NCBI GenBank assembly: GCA_964443545.1
Contig: CAYUCV010000035.1
Location: forward strand, 1-11,243
Origin: JBAZKV01 sp964443545
GTDB lineage: Bacteria; Margulisbacteria; WOR-1; JAKLHX01; JBAZKV01
DNA length: 11,243 nt
Direction of reading: 5' to 3'
Shown here: positions 5,254 to 11,243 of the stretch, in pieces
Position numbering within the stretch: the stretch's first letter is position 1
Layout of the letters: every line of letters begins with the position of its first letter
Notes under the pieces: generated by a model
The model's database searches: none
What the model was told of the DNA's origin: nothing
Seen by the model: the letters and a program-made list of their open reading frames with translations, nothing else
Made by a program: the position numbers and the translations under genes

Positions 5254-5812
5254 CGCCAGGCTCCTTTAAGCTGATCTTTTTCCCGTTCTCCACAATATGA
5301 ACAAAACTGCCCTTCTTTAGTCTTTCTTTATCGTATTCCTTTTCAGAAAAAACCGTAAAGTTTATCTCCCTTGATAATTTATCTTCAAGGCTCCTGATAT
5401 CAGAGGTAAAGTCACGGACAGGAACATTCCCCACTATCATGAGGTCAACATCCGAAGCACCGCTTTCTTTGTCTTTACTGTATGAGCCATATATAAAAGC
5501 TTTCCTTATACCTCTGTAAGAGGTGATGATCTTCCTTAAACTGCCCTCTATCCCCGTTGTCTTGAATATTATTTGCTTCAACTCTTTATAAAGCGGATAG
5601 TCCTTGTTTATCATTATGATCTTCTGGTTGCCCCGTTTTTTTGATATTAAGAGCCCCTCTGATTCAAGCATTCTCAGTTCTCTTGACAGATTCCCCTTGT
5701 CCGCGCCGATCAAAGCCGCAAGCTCTCTCACATAGCAACTTTTATCGGGATTTGAAAGCAAATACGAAAGCAGGTCTTTTCTTAACTTTGTCTTTAATAA
5801 AAGAAATGACAT
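5237..5812 (-). CDS. MNT nucleotidyltransferase with N-terminal winged helix, antitoxin type
   Basis: I chose ATG at 5812 because GGAG lies 7 bases upstream; an ATG at 5839 in frame would sit within the operator and lacks a site. The protein is 191 residues. Residues about 8-70 are a winged helix-turn-helix (REL-AALIGADKGNLSREL, then the wing LLISKKRGNQKIIMIN), and about 95-180 the minimal nucleotidyltransferase fold. The motif G109-S110-x10-D121-V-D123 matches GSx10DxD, the metal and ATP site. Family knowledge: MNT partners of HEPN proteins act as antitoxins, adding AMP to the HEPN protein; the fused winged helix suggests it also represses its own promoter. The gene overlaps the HEPN gene by 17 bases. 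It follows rsgA by about 140 bases on the same strand but has its own promoter. Confidence 0.88.
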   Translation of the reverse strand: MSFLLLKTKLRKDLLSYLLSNPDKSCYVRELAALIGADKGNLSRELRMLESEGLLISKKRGNQKIIMINKDYPLYKELKQIIFKTTGIEGSLRKIITSYRGIRKAFIYGSYSKDKESGASDVDLMIVGNVPVRDFTSDIRSLEDKLSREINFTVFSEKEYDKERLKKGSFVHIVENGKKISLKEPGGEKAS

Positions 5813-5823
5813 TGTTTTTCTCC

Positions 5824-5861
5824 GTTGTAATACATACAACTATCGTTGCATATATTACAAC
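5824..5861. promoter_or_regulatory. Double dyad operator before the MNT-HEPN operon
   Basis: Two 17-base dyads, GTTGTAATACATACAAC (5824-5840) and GTTGCATATATTACAAC (5845-5861), each have the form GTTGYA-N5-TACAAC. They are separated by 4 bases, so their centres are 21 bases apart, two helical turns. As a whole they form an inverted repeat with 15 of 17 arm positions matching. The downstream dyad ends about 11 bases before the start codon and the upstream one covers the -10. This is what two winged-helix dimers on one DNA face would bind. The MNT protein itself is the likely ligand (inference). Confidence 0.75.
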
Positions 5862-5880
5862 CAACGCAAGCCCTTGTCAA
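5852..5880 (-). promoter_or_regulatory. Promoter of the MNT-HEPN operon
   Basis: On the minus strand there is a perfect -35 TTGACA (5875-5880), a 17-base spacer and -10 TAATAT (5852-5857). The -10 lies within the upstream dyad of the operator. The -35 starts 17 bases from the edge of the 164-bp repeat. Confidence 0.6.
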
Positions 5881-5896
5881 GAACTCCCCCGTAAAA

Positions 5897-6060
5897 CGCC
5901 TCGGCAGCGGAGCCCGGTGATGCAAATGGCAATGTCGCTGGCGGGATCTTATTTTATCCCTTTGATCTGTTTTACGGTTTTTACCATTTTGCCGAACCGT
6001 TTGTCCTTTTGCCTCTTTTCCAGTCCCGACATGGCATAGTGTGCCGATTCTTTCTTTAGC
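5897..6060. repeat. 164-bp direct repeat, proximal copy (true rsgA 3' end)
   Basis: It covers the last 112 bases of rsgA (5949-6060) and 52 bases after the stop, and is 162/164 identical to 3967-4130 in the same orientation. Together the copies bound a 1930-bp unit with the MNT, HEPN, peptide and KilA-N genes. The part after the stop holds a damaged form of the ADP-ribosylglycohydrolase-like text, with one extra G breaking the frame that is open in the 4680-4733 copy. Confidence 0.95.
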
Positions 6061-6959
6061 CTAATATAGTTTGAATACTGATCCCGGCTTAATTGCCCTT
6101 CCTTAAGAGCAGACAAGACCGCGCAGCCTGCTTCATGTTCATGGGTGCAATCTGTAAATTTGCAGGCGGGCTCCAGCTCCGCTATATCGCTAAAGACATC
6201 AGAAACCGCCTGCAAAGAATCTCCGACGCCAACTTCCCTCATGCCCGGATTATCTATCACCATACTGCCGTCTTTTAAGGCGAACAATTCGCGGTGTGTG
6301 GTAGTGTGCTTACCTTTTTTTGTGGATGCACTGATCTCTATCGTCTTAAGGACCTCTTTTCCCAGCAATTTGTTGATGAGAGAGGATTTGCCCACGCCGG
6401 AGGAGCCCACAAAACAATGGAGCTCCCCTTTTTTGAGAGCTTTAAGCAGATCATCTATCCCGTCTTTAGCTTCAGCGCTGGCCGCTACAACATCTATGTT
6501 TTGAAATCTATCTTTGATCAGTGAGATCTTTTCTTCCAGCTCTTCTTTTGATATGAGGTCCGTCTTATTAAGAACGATCAAAGGATTGATACCGCCCGCT
6601 TTAACAATAGTAAAATACCGCTCGAACCGGTTCAGATTAAAATCACGGTCAAGAGCTTGCACAATAAAGGCGGTATTAACATTTGCCGCGATCGGCTGGG
6701 ATTGGTCTTTCCCCGCGGCTTTTCTCTTTAAGAGGCTTTTTCTGGGCAAGATATCCCGGATGACCGCGTTGTCATCGTCAAGTTCAATAATATCCACCAG
6801 ATCCCCCACCACCGGAAAGTCGAGCTGCGACAGCGCCGCGTAAATGATCTTGCCCGTTACTTCGGCCCAGGATTCCTTCTCATTTAACAAGACCCTGTAT
6901 CTGCCGCGGTATTGGGCAATAACTCTGGCTGTTTTTGTTTTGACCGTGTTTTGGAGCAT
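5949..6959 (-). CDS. rsgA: Ribosome small subunit-dependent GTPase A
   Basis: RsgA binds the 30S subunit late in assembly and hydrolyses GTP to release maturation factors. The protein from ATG 6959 is 336 residues, a usual length. An OB-fold covers about residues 8-65 (ARVIAQYRGRYRVLL). The circularly permuted GTPase follows: G4 NKTD 131-134, G5 SA 161-162, G1 GSSGVGKSS 185-193, then T219-T221 and G3 DNPG 236-239. The zinc knuckle is C266, C271, H273, C279, followed by a basic helical tail. A GTG at 6995 is in frame 12 codons earlier, but a perfect extended -10 lies between them, so ATG 6959 is preferred. Its 3' end is duplicated 1.93 kb downstream. It is divergent from the outer-membrane-type gene at 7047. 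Confidence 0.96.
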   Translation of the reverse strand: MLQNTVKTKTARVIAQYRGRYRVLLNEKESWAEVTGKIIYAALSQLDFPVVGDLVDIIELDDDNAVIRDILPRKSLLKRKAAGKDQSQPIAANVNTAFIVQALDRDFNLNRFERYFTIVKAGGINPLIVLNKTDLISKEELEEKISLIKDRFQNIDVVAASAEAKDGIDDLLKALKKGELHCFVGSSGVGKSSLINKLLGKEVLKTIEISASTKKGKHTTTHRELFALKDGSMVIDNPGMREVGVGDSLQAVSDVFSDIAELEPACKFTDCTHEHEAGCAVLSALKEGQLSRDQYSNYIRLKKESAHYAMSGLEKRQKDKRFGKMVKTVKQIKGIK

Positions 6960-6969
6960 TGTTCTTAAG

Positions 6970-6978
6970 ATTATATCA
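6970..6978 (-). promoter_or_regulatory. Extended -10 promoter of rsgA
   Basis: The minus strand reads TGATATAAT, a TGn plus a perfect TATAAT, with the final T 10 bases before the ATG at 6959. There is no good -35 at 16-18 bases, as is allowed for extended -10 promoters. The predicted start lies about three bases from the ATG, implying a leaderless or nearly leaderless message. Confidence 0.5.
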
Positions 6979-7012
6979 GAAGGGCCGGAGAGCACGCAGC
7001 CTTAAAAAAACA

Positions 7013-7040
7013 TTGACAAGCAATACTCGCATGCTAATAT
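7013..7040 (+). promoter_or_regulatory. Promoter of the 7047 outer-membrane-type gene
   Basis: TTGACA (7013-7018), a 16-base spacer and TAATAT (7035-7040). The predicted transcript start falls at about 7047, the A of the start codon. GAGG at 7041-7044 is only 2 bases from the ATG, too close to be a normal ribosome binding site, so the message may be leaderless. Confidence 0.55.
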
Positions 7041-7046
7041 GAGGCC

Positions 7047-8024
7047 ATGAAAAGATCATTATTGGTTCTGTCCGCTGTTTTTGTGATGACCGTGATGCTG
7101 TATGGAGCCTCGCTTGCGTGCTGGGGCTACCGGCCCATGGGTATGGGCGGCACATTTGTTGCCGTGGCCGATGACGCGAACTGCGCTTATTGGAACAGGG
7201 CGGGAGTAGCCCAGCTGGATAATTGGAAAAAAGGAGAGAACCAGATCGTTTTGACCACCAGGTTCCTTGACAATGAAGGGTTCTTTAAAAGGGAGCCCAG
7301 GGTAGGCAATTCATATTATGACACCGTCAATTTTGCCCATAAGGTAGACGATAACTTTGGGTGGACCTTTGCCGGGGAATGGAGCGGCGGAGGGGCCGTA
7401 GCGCTTTCACCGAGCATAGGGTTCAGGCTTCCCTGGAACGACAAGATGTCTCTGGGGATAGGCTACTTTTATTACAAGAACGAAGATTACGGGACCCCGT
7501 TCGGGACCAGAGTACCGCTTGATACGGTACAGAACCAGGTCCATCTGGACTATCTGTGGAGGATACGCCCGGAATGGTCGTTTGGCATCCACTGCGAAAA
7601 TTTTTGGCTCCTGACGGGAAATACAACTTCGCCCGACATCCCGGGATGGAGGCAGGACTTTAGCAACTCTTTTGGCGACGGCGTAAATGTGCGGCCCTCT
7701 ATAGCCTGGATGCCAGACGGCGGCTTAAAAGGCCTGGTGGTAAACGCGGGCGTCTATGACGCGTTTAGAAGCTACGGAGATCCTCTTTATTCGGCCGGAT
7801 TTGAATATACTCCCCAGGGCAAAGAAGAGAGTTTTTGGACCAAAAGCTCTTTTCGCGCGGGAGTGTATAATTACAGGCCTAACCCGGACGGCGCCGTAAC
7901 AGTGGGCTACAGCTACAAAGTGGGAGAGACCCTTGATATAGGCTATTACAGTTTCCTTTGGCTTTCTGCGGATAAATTCGCGGCAAATTCGGATCATAAT
8001 ATAGGCGTGGCCTACAAGTTCTGA
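7047..8024 (+). CDS. Secreted beta-barrel protein, PorV/FadL-like conserved family
   Basis: The protein is 325 residues. It starts with a signal peptide: KRS, a hydrophobic stretch at 4-20, and probable cleavage after SLA at about residue 24. The mature start, RPMGMGGTFVAVADDANCAYWNRAGVAQL, fits the hallmark of the UPF0164/PorV/FadL-like outer membrane barrels (R-x-M/L-G-M-G-G-A-F-x-A-x-A-D-D, then YWNPAGL). The rest alternates aromatic and polar residues in strand-like segments (MSLGIGYFYYKNEDYG, LKGLVVNAGVYDAF, AVTVGYSYKVGETLDIGYYS) and ends in NIGVAYKF, with a C-terminal aromatic typical of BamA-inserted barrels. In the conserved WNPAGL the Pro is Arg here. Role and substrate are unknown; transport of hydrophobic compounds or a secretion shuttle are family possibilities. 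It converges on xylH with 26 bases between the stops. Confidence 0.8.
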   Translation: MKRSLLVLSAVFVMTVMLYGASLACWGYRPMGMGGTFVAVADDANCAYWNRAGVAQLDNWKKGENQIVLTTRFLDNEGFFKREPRVGNSYYDTVNFAHKVDDNFGWTFAGEWSGGGAVALSPSIGFRLPWNDKMSLGIGYFYYKNEDYGTPFGTRVPLDTVQNQVHLDYLWRIRPEWSFGIHCENFWLLTGNTTSPDIPGWRQDFSNSFGDGVNVRPSIAWMPDGGLKGLVVNAGVYDAFRSYGDPLYSAGFEYTPQGKEESFWTKSSFRAGVYNYRPNPDGAVTVGYSYKVGETLDIGYYSFLWLSADKFAANSDHNIGVAYKF

Positions 8025-8050
8025 TCAGTATTTGAACTTACGCCCCGGCC

Positions 8051-9217
8051 TCATTTTCCGGCGGCGCTCCTGCTTCTGGTGTAGATGTCAAACCACACCG
8101 CGGCAAGAAGGATAAGCCCTTTTATTACATACTGGTAAGTGATGTTGGTGTTCATCAGGCTCATGCCGTTGTCAAGGCTGGCCATGATAAGAGCGCCGAT
8201 TATGGAACCGAACACCGTCCCCTGCCCTCCCATCAGGCTTGTTCCGCCTATCACGGTGGCGGCAATAACATCCAGCTCCATGCCCTGCCCAGCGGAGGTC
8301 GTGGCAGCGTCAAGGCGCGCAGTAAGCACTATTCCTGCTATGGCCGTTATGATGCCGAACACGGCATAAAGCCCCATGGTCCTTTTTTTTACGTCAATGC
8401 CCGAGAGCATGGCGGCGTCGGGATTTCCGCCTATGGCAAAGATCTGCCTGCCAAATACCGTCCTGCGAGCGACAAAGTCAAAGGCAAGAGCGATAACGAT
8501 AAGGAGAAGGACCGAATCCGGGATGCCCCTGTTGAGCACCAGAAAGCCGAAAAAGACCGCTATAGCGCAAGAAACAAAACCTATCCAGAGCAGGTGCCTT
8601 GCCAGCGGAGGGGTCTCCAGCCCGTATTTTAGCTTTTGGCTCCTGCCTCGCAGCTCGGATATCACATAAAGCGCAACAAAGAACAGCCCGATAAGAACGG
8701 TGATCTCTCTGGACATATAGTGCTCGCCCAGCCTGGCAAAAGAATCCGCAAGGGGCGCGATCGTTTCTCCTCCCGTAAGGCCGAGCACCGCCCCCCTAAA
8801 TATCATCATGCTGGCCAGCGTAACAATAAAAGCGGGAACGCTTAGGTACCCTATCCAGTAGCCGTGCCAGATCCCGATAAGCAGCCCCGCAATAACCGCC
8901 GCAAGCAGAGCCTCGGGAGTTCCCCACCCCAGTTTTACCTGGAGAAAAGCCGCAAGAGCCCCCGTGCAGGCGGCCACCGAGCCCACCGACAGGTCTATGT
9001 TCCGCGTTACAAGAATGAGCGTCATGCCGACCGCTATCATGGCCACCACCACCGTCTGGGACAGCAGGTTAGAAAGGTTTAGCGGCGACAAAAAGACCCC
9101 GTTGGTCAAAAAAGAAAAGATTGCCCAGATGGCTATAAGGGCCATGAACATAGTATATTTGCGGACATTCCTGCCCAGCAATTCCATTATCCGGGACCTA
9201 GAGTTTTTCTGTTCCAT
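8051..9217 (-). CDS. xylH: Sugar ABC transporter permease, XylH type
   Basis: Integral membrane permease of a high-affinity sugar importer. I chose ATG at 9217 (388 residues), which has AAAGGA 4 bases and AGGAGG further upstream; an ATG at 9241 is in frame but has a poorer site. About ten hydrophobic segments are visible. Family marks are MTLILVTRNIDLSVGS near the first third, FIVTLASMMIFRGAVLG, FAIGGNPDAAMLSGIDV in the EAA-like loop that contacts the ATPase, and the C-terminal run MASLDNGMSLMN...YVIKG, which closely fits Escherichia coli XylH as I recall it. The start overlaps the end of the ATPase gene by 20 bases. Xylose is the likely substrate, but close relatives (GguB type) carry other sugars such as galactose or arabinose. 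Confidence 0.88.
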   Translation of the reverse strand: MEQKNSRSRIMELLGRNVRKYTMFMALIAIWAIFSFLTNGVFLSPLNLSNLLSQTVVVAMIAVGMTLILVTRNIDLSVGSVAACTGALAAFLQVKLGWGTPEALLAAVIAGLLIGIWHGYWIGYLSVPAFIVTLASMMIFRGAVLGLTGGETIAPLADSFARLGEHYMSREITVLIGLFFVALYVISELRGRSQKLKYGLETPPLARHLLWIGFVSCAIAVFFGFLVLNRGIPDSVLLLIVIALAFDFVARRTVFGRQIFAIGGNPDAAMLSGIDVKKRTMGLYAVFGIITAIAGIVLTARLDAATTSAGQGMELDVIAATVIGGTSLMGGQGTVFGSIIGALIMASLDNGMSLMNTNITYQYVIKGLILLAAVWFDIYTRSRSAAGK

Positions 9218-10736
9218 ATTGTCCTTTCCCTCCTGTGGCATAGTACATTATCTTTTCCTGTGTGGCTCCCTCTGACGGCATCTCCGCCGCTATAGTGCCG
9301 TCGCACATAACGACGATCCTGTCGCAAATGCCCAGGACCTCGGGAAGATCGGATGATATTATGATGACGCCTATCCCCTGGTCCACGAGATCGTTGATTA
9401 TAGAGTAGATCTCCGTCTTTGCTCCCACATCTATACCGCGGGTCGGCTCGTCAAACACCAGGACTTTTGGAGATGTCATCATCCATTTCCCAAGGACTAC
9501 TTTCTGCTGGTTGCCTCCGCTCAGGTTCATCGCCTCCTGCTCTATAGAAGGAGTTCTTATATTAAGTTTTTTTACGCAGCCCTCGGCATCCAGTATTTCC
9601 CTTCCTTCGTCAACTACCCCGGCGCTCGATATGCGCCTGAGGCTGGCCAGTGACACATTGCTCTTTATATCCTCTATCAAGACCAGGCCCAGCCGTTTTC
9701 TGTCCTCGGGCACCAGCCCTATGCCGGAAGCAATGGTGGTGCCGGCATCCTTAATAGCAAGAGGCTTTCCGTCTATGGACACGCTTCCCGAAGTGATGCT
9801 GCCCCACAGGCCGAACAGGCTCATGACAAGTTCGCTCCTGCCTGCCCCCACAAGCCCGGTAAAACCCAGTATCTCGCCTTTTTTCAGCTCAAAGCTGATG
9901 TTGTCCAGCATCTTGTTCATTTCTCTGTTCTTTACGGTAAGTCCATCGACAGAAAGTATCCTGTCCCCTGTTGTGCGGACTTTTCTGGGATATTGCTGGG
10001 TCAGCTCCCTGCCCACCATGGAGTGGATCAGCTCTTTTTCCGTAAGGTCTTTTATCTCATAAGTTTTTACCGACTTTCCGTCCCGAAGCACCGTTACCCT
10101 GTCCGCGGCCGCAAAGATCTCCCCGAGCCTGTGCGAGATGTAGAGCGAGGCCACTCCTTTTGCCTTGAGTTCTTTCATTATGGCTATCAGTTTGGAAGAA
10201 TCCTCCTCCGACAGGGAGGCTGTGGGCTCATCCAGTATTATCAGCTTTGCTTTTTGCGAAAGCGCCTTGGCTATTGCAACCAGCTGCTGCTGCCCCACTC
10301 CAAGGTTAAGAACAAGCGTATCGGGTAAGGCCTCAAGCCCCACTTCTTTGAGCGCTTCTTTTGCCCTTTTGAACGAAGCATGGGAGTCTATTATGCCGGC
10401 AGAGCTGAGCTCGCTGCCCATCGAGATGTTCTCCGCAATATCCAGCTGCTCCACAAGAGGAAGTTCCTGATAGATGGTAGAAATGCCCCTTAGCCTACTG
10501 TCGTTGGGGGAGTTGAATTTAATTTCTTTTCCGTCAAACACCGCTTTGCCCCGGTACGAGCCGTGGGGATAAAGCCCGCTGAGAATCTTTATCAGGGTGG
10601 ATTTACCGGCCCCGTTCTCTCCGACCAGGCAGTGTATCTCGCCCTTTTTGACATCGAACGATACTTCTTCGAGCGCGGCAACACCCGGAAAGCTTTTTGA
10701 GACGCCTATCACTTCAAGCAGCTTTTCCCCTCCCAT
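9198..10736 (-). CDS. xylG: Sugar ABC transporter ATP-binding protein, XylG type
   Basis: The protein has 512 residues with two fused ABC domains, as usual for xylose/ribose-type ATPases. First domain: Walker A GENGAGKST (39-47), the Q-loop in TIYQELPLVEQL, the signature replaced by LGVGQQQLVAIAKAL (the family's usual form), Walker B LIILDEPTASL, and the switch His in YISHRLGEI. Second domain: a degenerate Walker A LVGAGRSEL, a canonical signature LSGGNQQKVVLGKWM, and Walker B VLVFDEPTRGIDVGAK. Two sites of unequal quality are typical of the family. The ATG at 10736 shares its T/A bases with the xylF stop (TAATG, one base overlap), so translation is probably coupled; there is no strong ribosome binding site of its own. 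It powers import through XylH. Confidence 0.93.
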   Translation of the reverse strand: MGGEKLLEVIGVSKSFPGVAALEEVSFDVKKGEIHCLVGENGAGKSTLIKILSGLYPHGSYRGKAVFDGKEIKFNSPNDSRLRGISTIYQELPLVEQLDIAENISMGSELSSAGIIDSHASFKRAKEALKEVGLEALPDTLVLNLGVGQQQLVAIAKALSQKAKLIILDEPTASLSEEDSSKLIAIMKELKAKGVASLYISHRLGEIFAAADRVTVLRDGKSVKTYEIKDLTEKELIHSMVGRELTQQYPRKVRTTGDRILSVDGLTVKNREMNKMLDNISFELKKGEILGFTGLVGAGRSELVMSLFGLWGSITSGSVSIDGKPLAIKDAGTTIASGIGLVPEDRKRLGLVLIEDIKSNVSLASLRRISSAGVVDEGREILDAEGCVKKLNIRTPSIEQEAMNLSGGNQQKVVLGKWMMTSPKVLVFDEPTRGIDVGAKTEIYSIINDLVDQGIGVIIISSDLPEVLGICDRIVVMCDGTIAAEMPSEGATQEKIMYYATGGKGQYGTEKL

Positions 10737-11243
10737 TATTGGTACACCTGCTCTCTTTTCATATACCCGCTTTCTATCAGAATCTTATCAATGTTGCTTT
10801 TGTCAACGGCCACCGGATCAACAAGGATGGAGGCAACATCGCGGAATTTATTGTTCATAACGGCGTCAGCAGTAGGTGTTTTGCCCTGATAAAACAGCAG
10901 CGCCGCCTCAAATGCGGGGACAACTTCCATCTTGGGGTCCTTAAAGACGGTCATGGTCTGTGTGCCCTTTACAATGCGCTTTGCCGCGGTCACCTCCGCG
11001 TCCTGGCCGGTAACGGGGACTTTGCCCGCCAGGCCCGCCTCCGAAAGAGCCTGAATAACACCCCCTGCCGTATTGTCGTTGGGGGCAAGCACGGCATCTA
11101 TTTTGTTCTTGTTTGCGATAAGGGCGTCTTCCATCAGGTTCATTGCAACAGAAGGCTGCCAGTCCGTTATCCACTGGTCCATCACTATCTTTATATCTCC
11201 CCTGTCCGCCAGAGGCTGTATCGCCTCCATGGCCCCCTGTTTG
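10736..11243 (-). CDS. xylF: Sugar-binding periplasmic protein, XylF type, C-terminal part
   Basis: The C-terminal 168 residues of a periplasmic type I sugar-binding protein; the frame continues past the right edge (KQGAMEAIQPL at the edge matches the RQGAMxxL run of XylF). Visible marks are DQWITDWQPSVAMNLMEDAL, KIDAVLAPNDNTAGG (ligand-site Asn-Asp), TGQDAEVTAAKRI and KGTQTMTVFKD, all conserved in XylF/ChvE type proteins. It delivers sugar to the XylGH membrane complex. The stop TAA (10736-10738) overlaps the xylG start. Xylose is the best guess; ChvE-like proteins that take galactose or arabinose share these motifs, so the substrate is not fixed. Confidence 0.9.
   Translation of the reverse strand, partial: KQGAMEAIQPLADRGDIKIVMDQWITDWQPSVAMNLMEDALIANKNKIDAVLAPNDNTAGGVIQALSEAGLAGKVPVTGQDAEVTAAKRIVKGTQTMTVFKDPKMEVVPAFEAALLFYQGKTPTADAVMNNKFRDVASILVDPVAVDKSNIDKILIESGYMKREQVYQ

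Noticed and set aside
8025..8050. Shared terminator between the converging barrel gene and xylH
   Set aside because: The 26 bases hold only a 4-base CCGG repeat that continues into xylH, with no stem and T tract.
9511..10062. 183-codon plus-strand open frame within xylG
   Set aside because: It lies opposite a fully conserved ABC ATPase; its Ser/Pro-rich translation is what antisense of such a gene gives.

Overview
The window looks like a scaffold from an uncultured Gram-negative bacterium, probably a metagenome assembly. The grounds are a 100-N gap inside a short tandem repeat, intergenic filler made of repeated short words, an outer-membrane beta-barrel type protein with a signal peptide, and AGGAGG-type ribosome binding sites. 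I cannot name the phylum from sequence alone. All confident genes except one (7047-8024) lie on the minus strand.

Right part (8051-11243): a sugar ABC transporter operon of the xylose type, read xylF (cut by the window edge), xylG, xylH, with overlapping stop and start codons. Converging on it is a secreted beta-barrel type protein (7047-8024). That gene is divergent from rsgA, a ribosome-assembly GTPase (5949-6959).

Middle part (about 2850-5950): an accessory island of small stress, defence or toxin-antitoxin style modules downstream of rsgA. In transcription order it holds an MNT nucleotidyltransferase with a winged helix (antitoxin type) overlapping a HEPN protein (toxin type); a 33-residue peptide; a KilA-N domain fused to the zinc-binding C-terminus of RsgA; and a Fic-domain AMP transferase. 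A 1.93-kb block (MNT, HEPN, peptide, KilA-N) is bounded by 164-bp direct repeats that are 162/164 identical. One repeat is the real 3' end of rsgA. The other forms the 3' end of the KilA-N chimera. This is the layout expected when DNA enters at, or is duplicated from, the 3' end of a gene. A perfect 32-bp palindrome lies about 15 bases from the fusion point. Three short relics resembling the end of an ADP-ribosylglycohydrolase gene mark the module boundaries. The MNT and Fic genes each have a TTGACA promoter overlapped by repeated operator-like sequence.

Left part (1-2850): a minus-strand gene leaving the window, whose visible C-terminal portion resembles the start of the DarT (DUF4433) DNA ADP-ribosyltransferase fold; two unrecognised exported or membrane-anchored proteins; and intergenic repeats, including a 73-bp direct repeat on both sides of the 1380-2519 gene. 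There are no rRNA, tRNA, CRISPR or transposase genes. No system here is proven new; the strongest candidate for a second look is the repeat-bounded island at the rsgA 3' end with its KilA-N/RsgA chimera.
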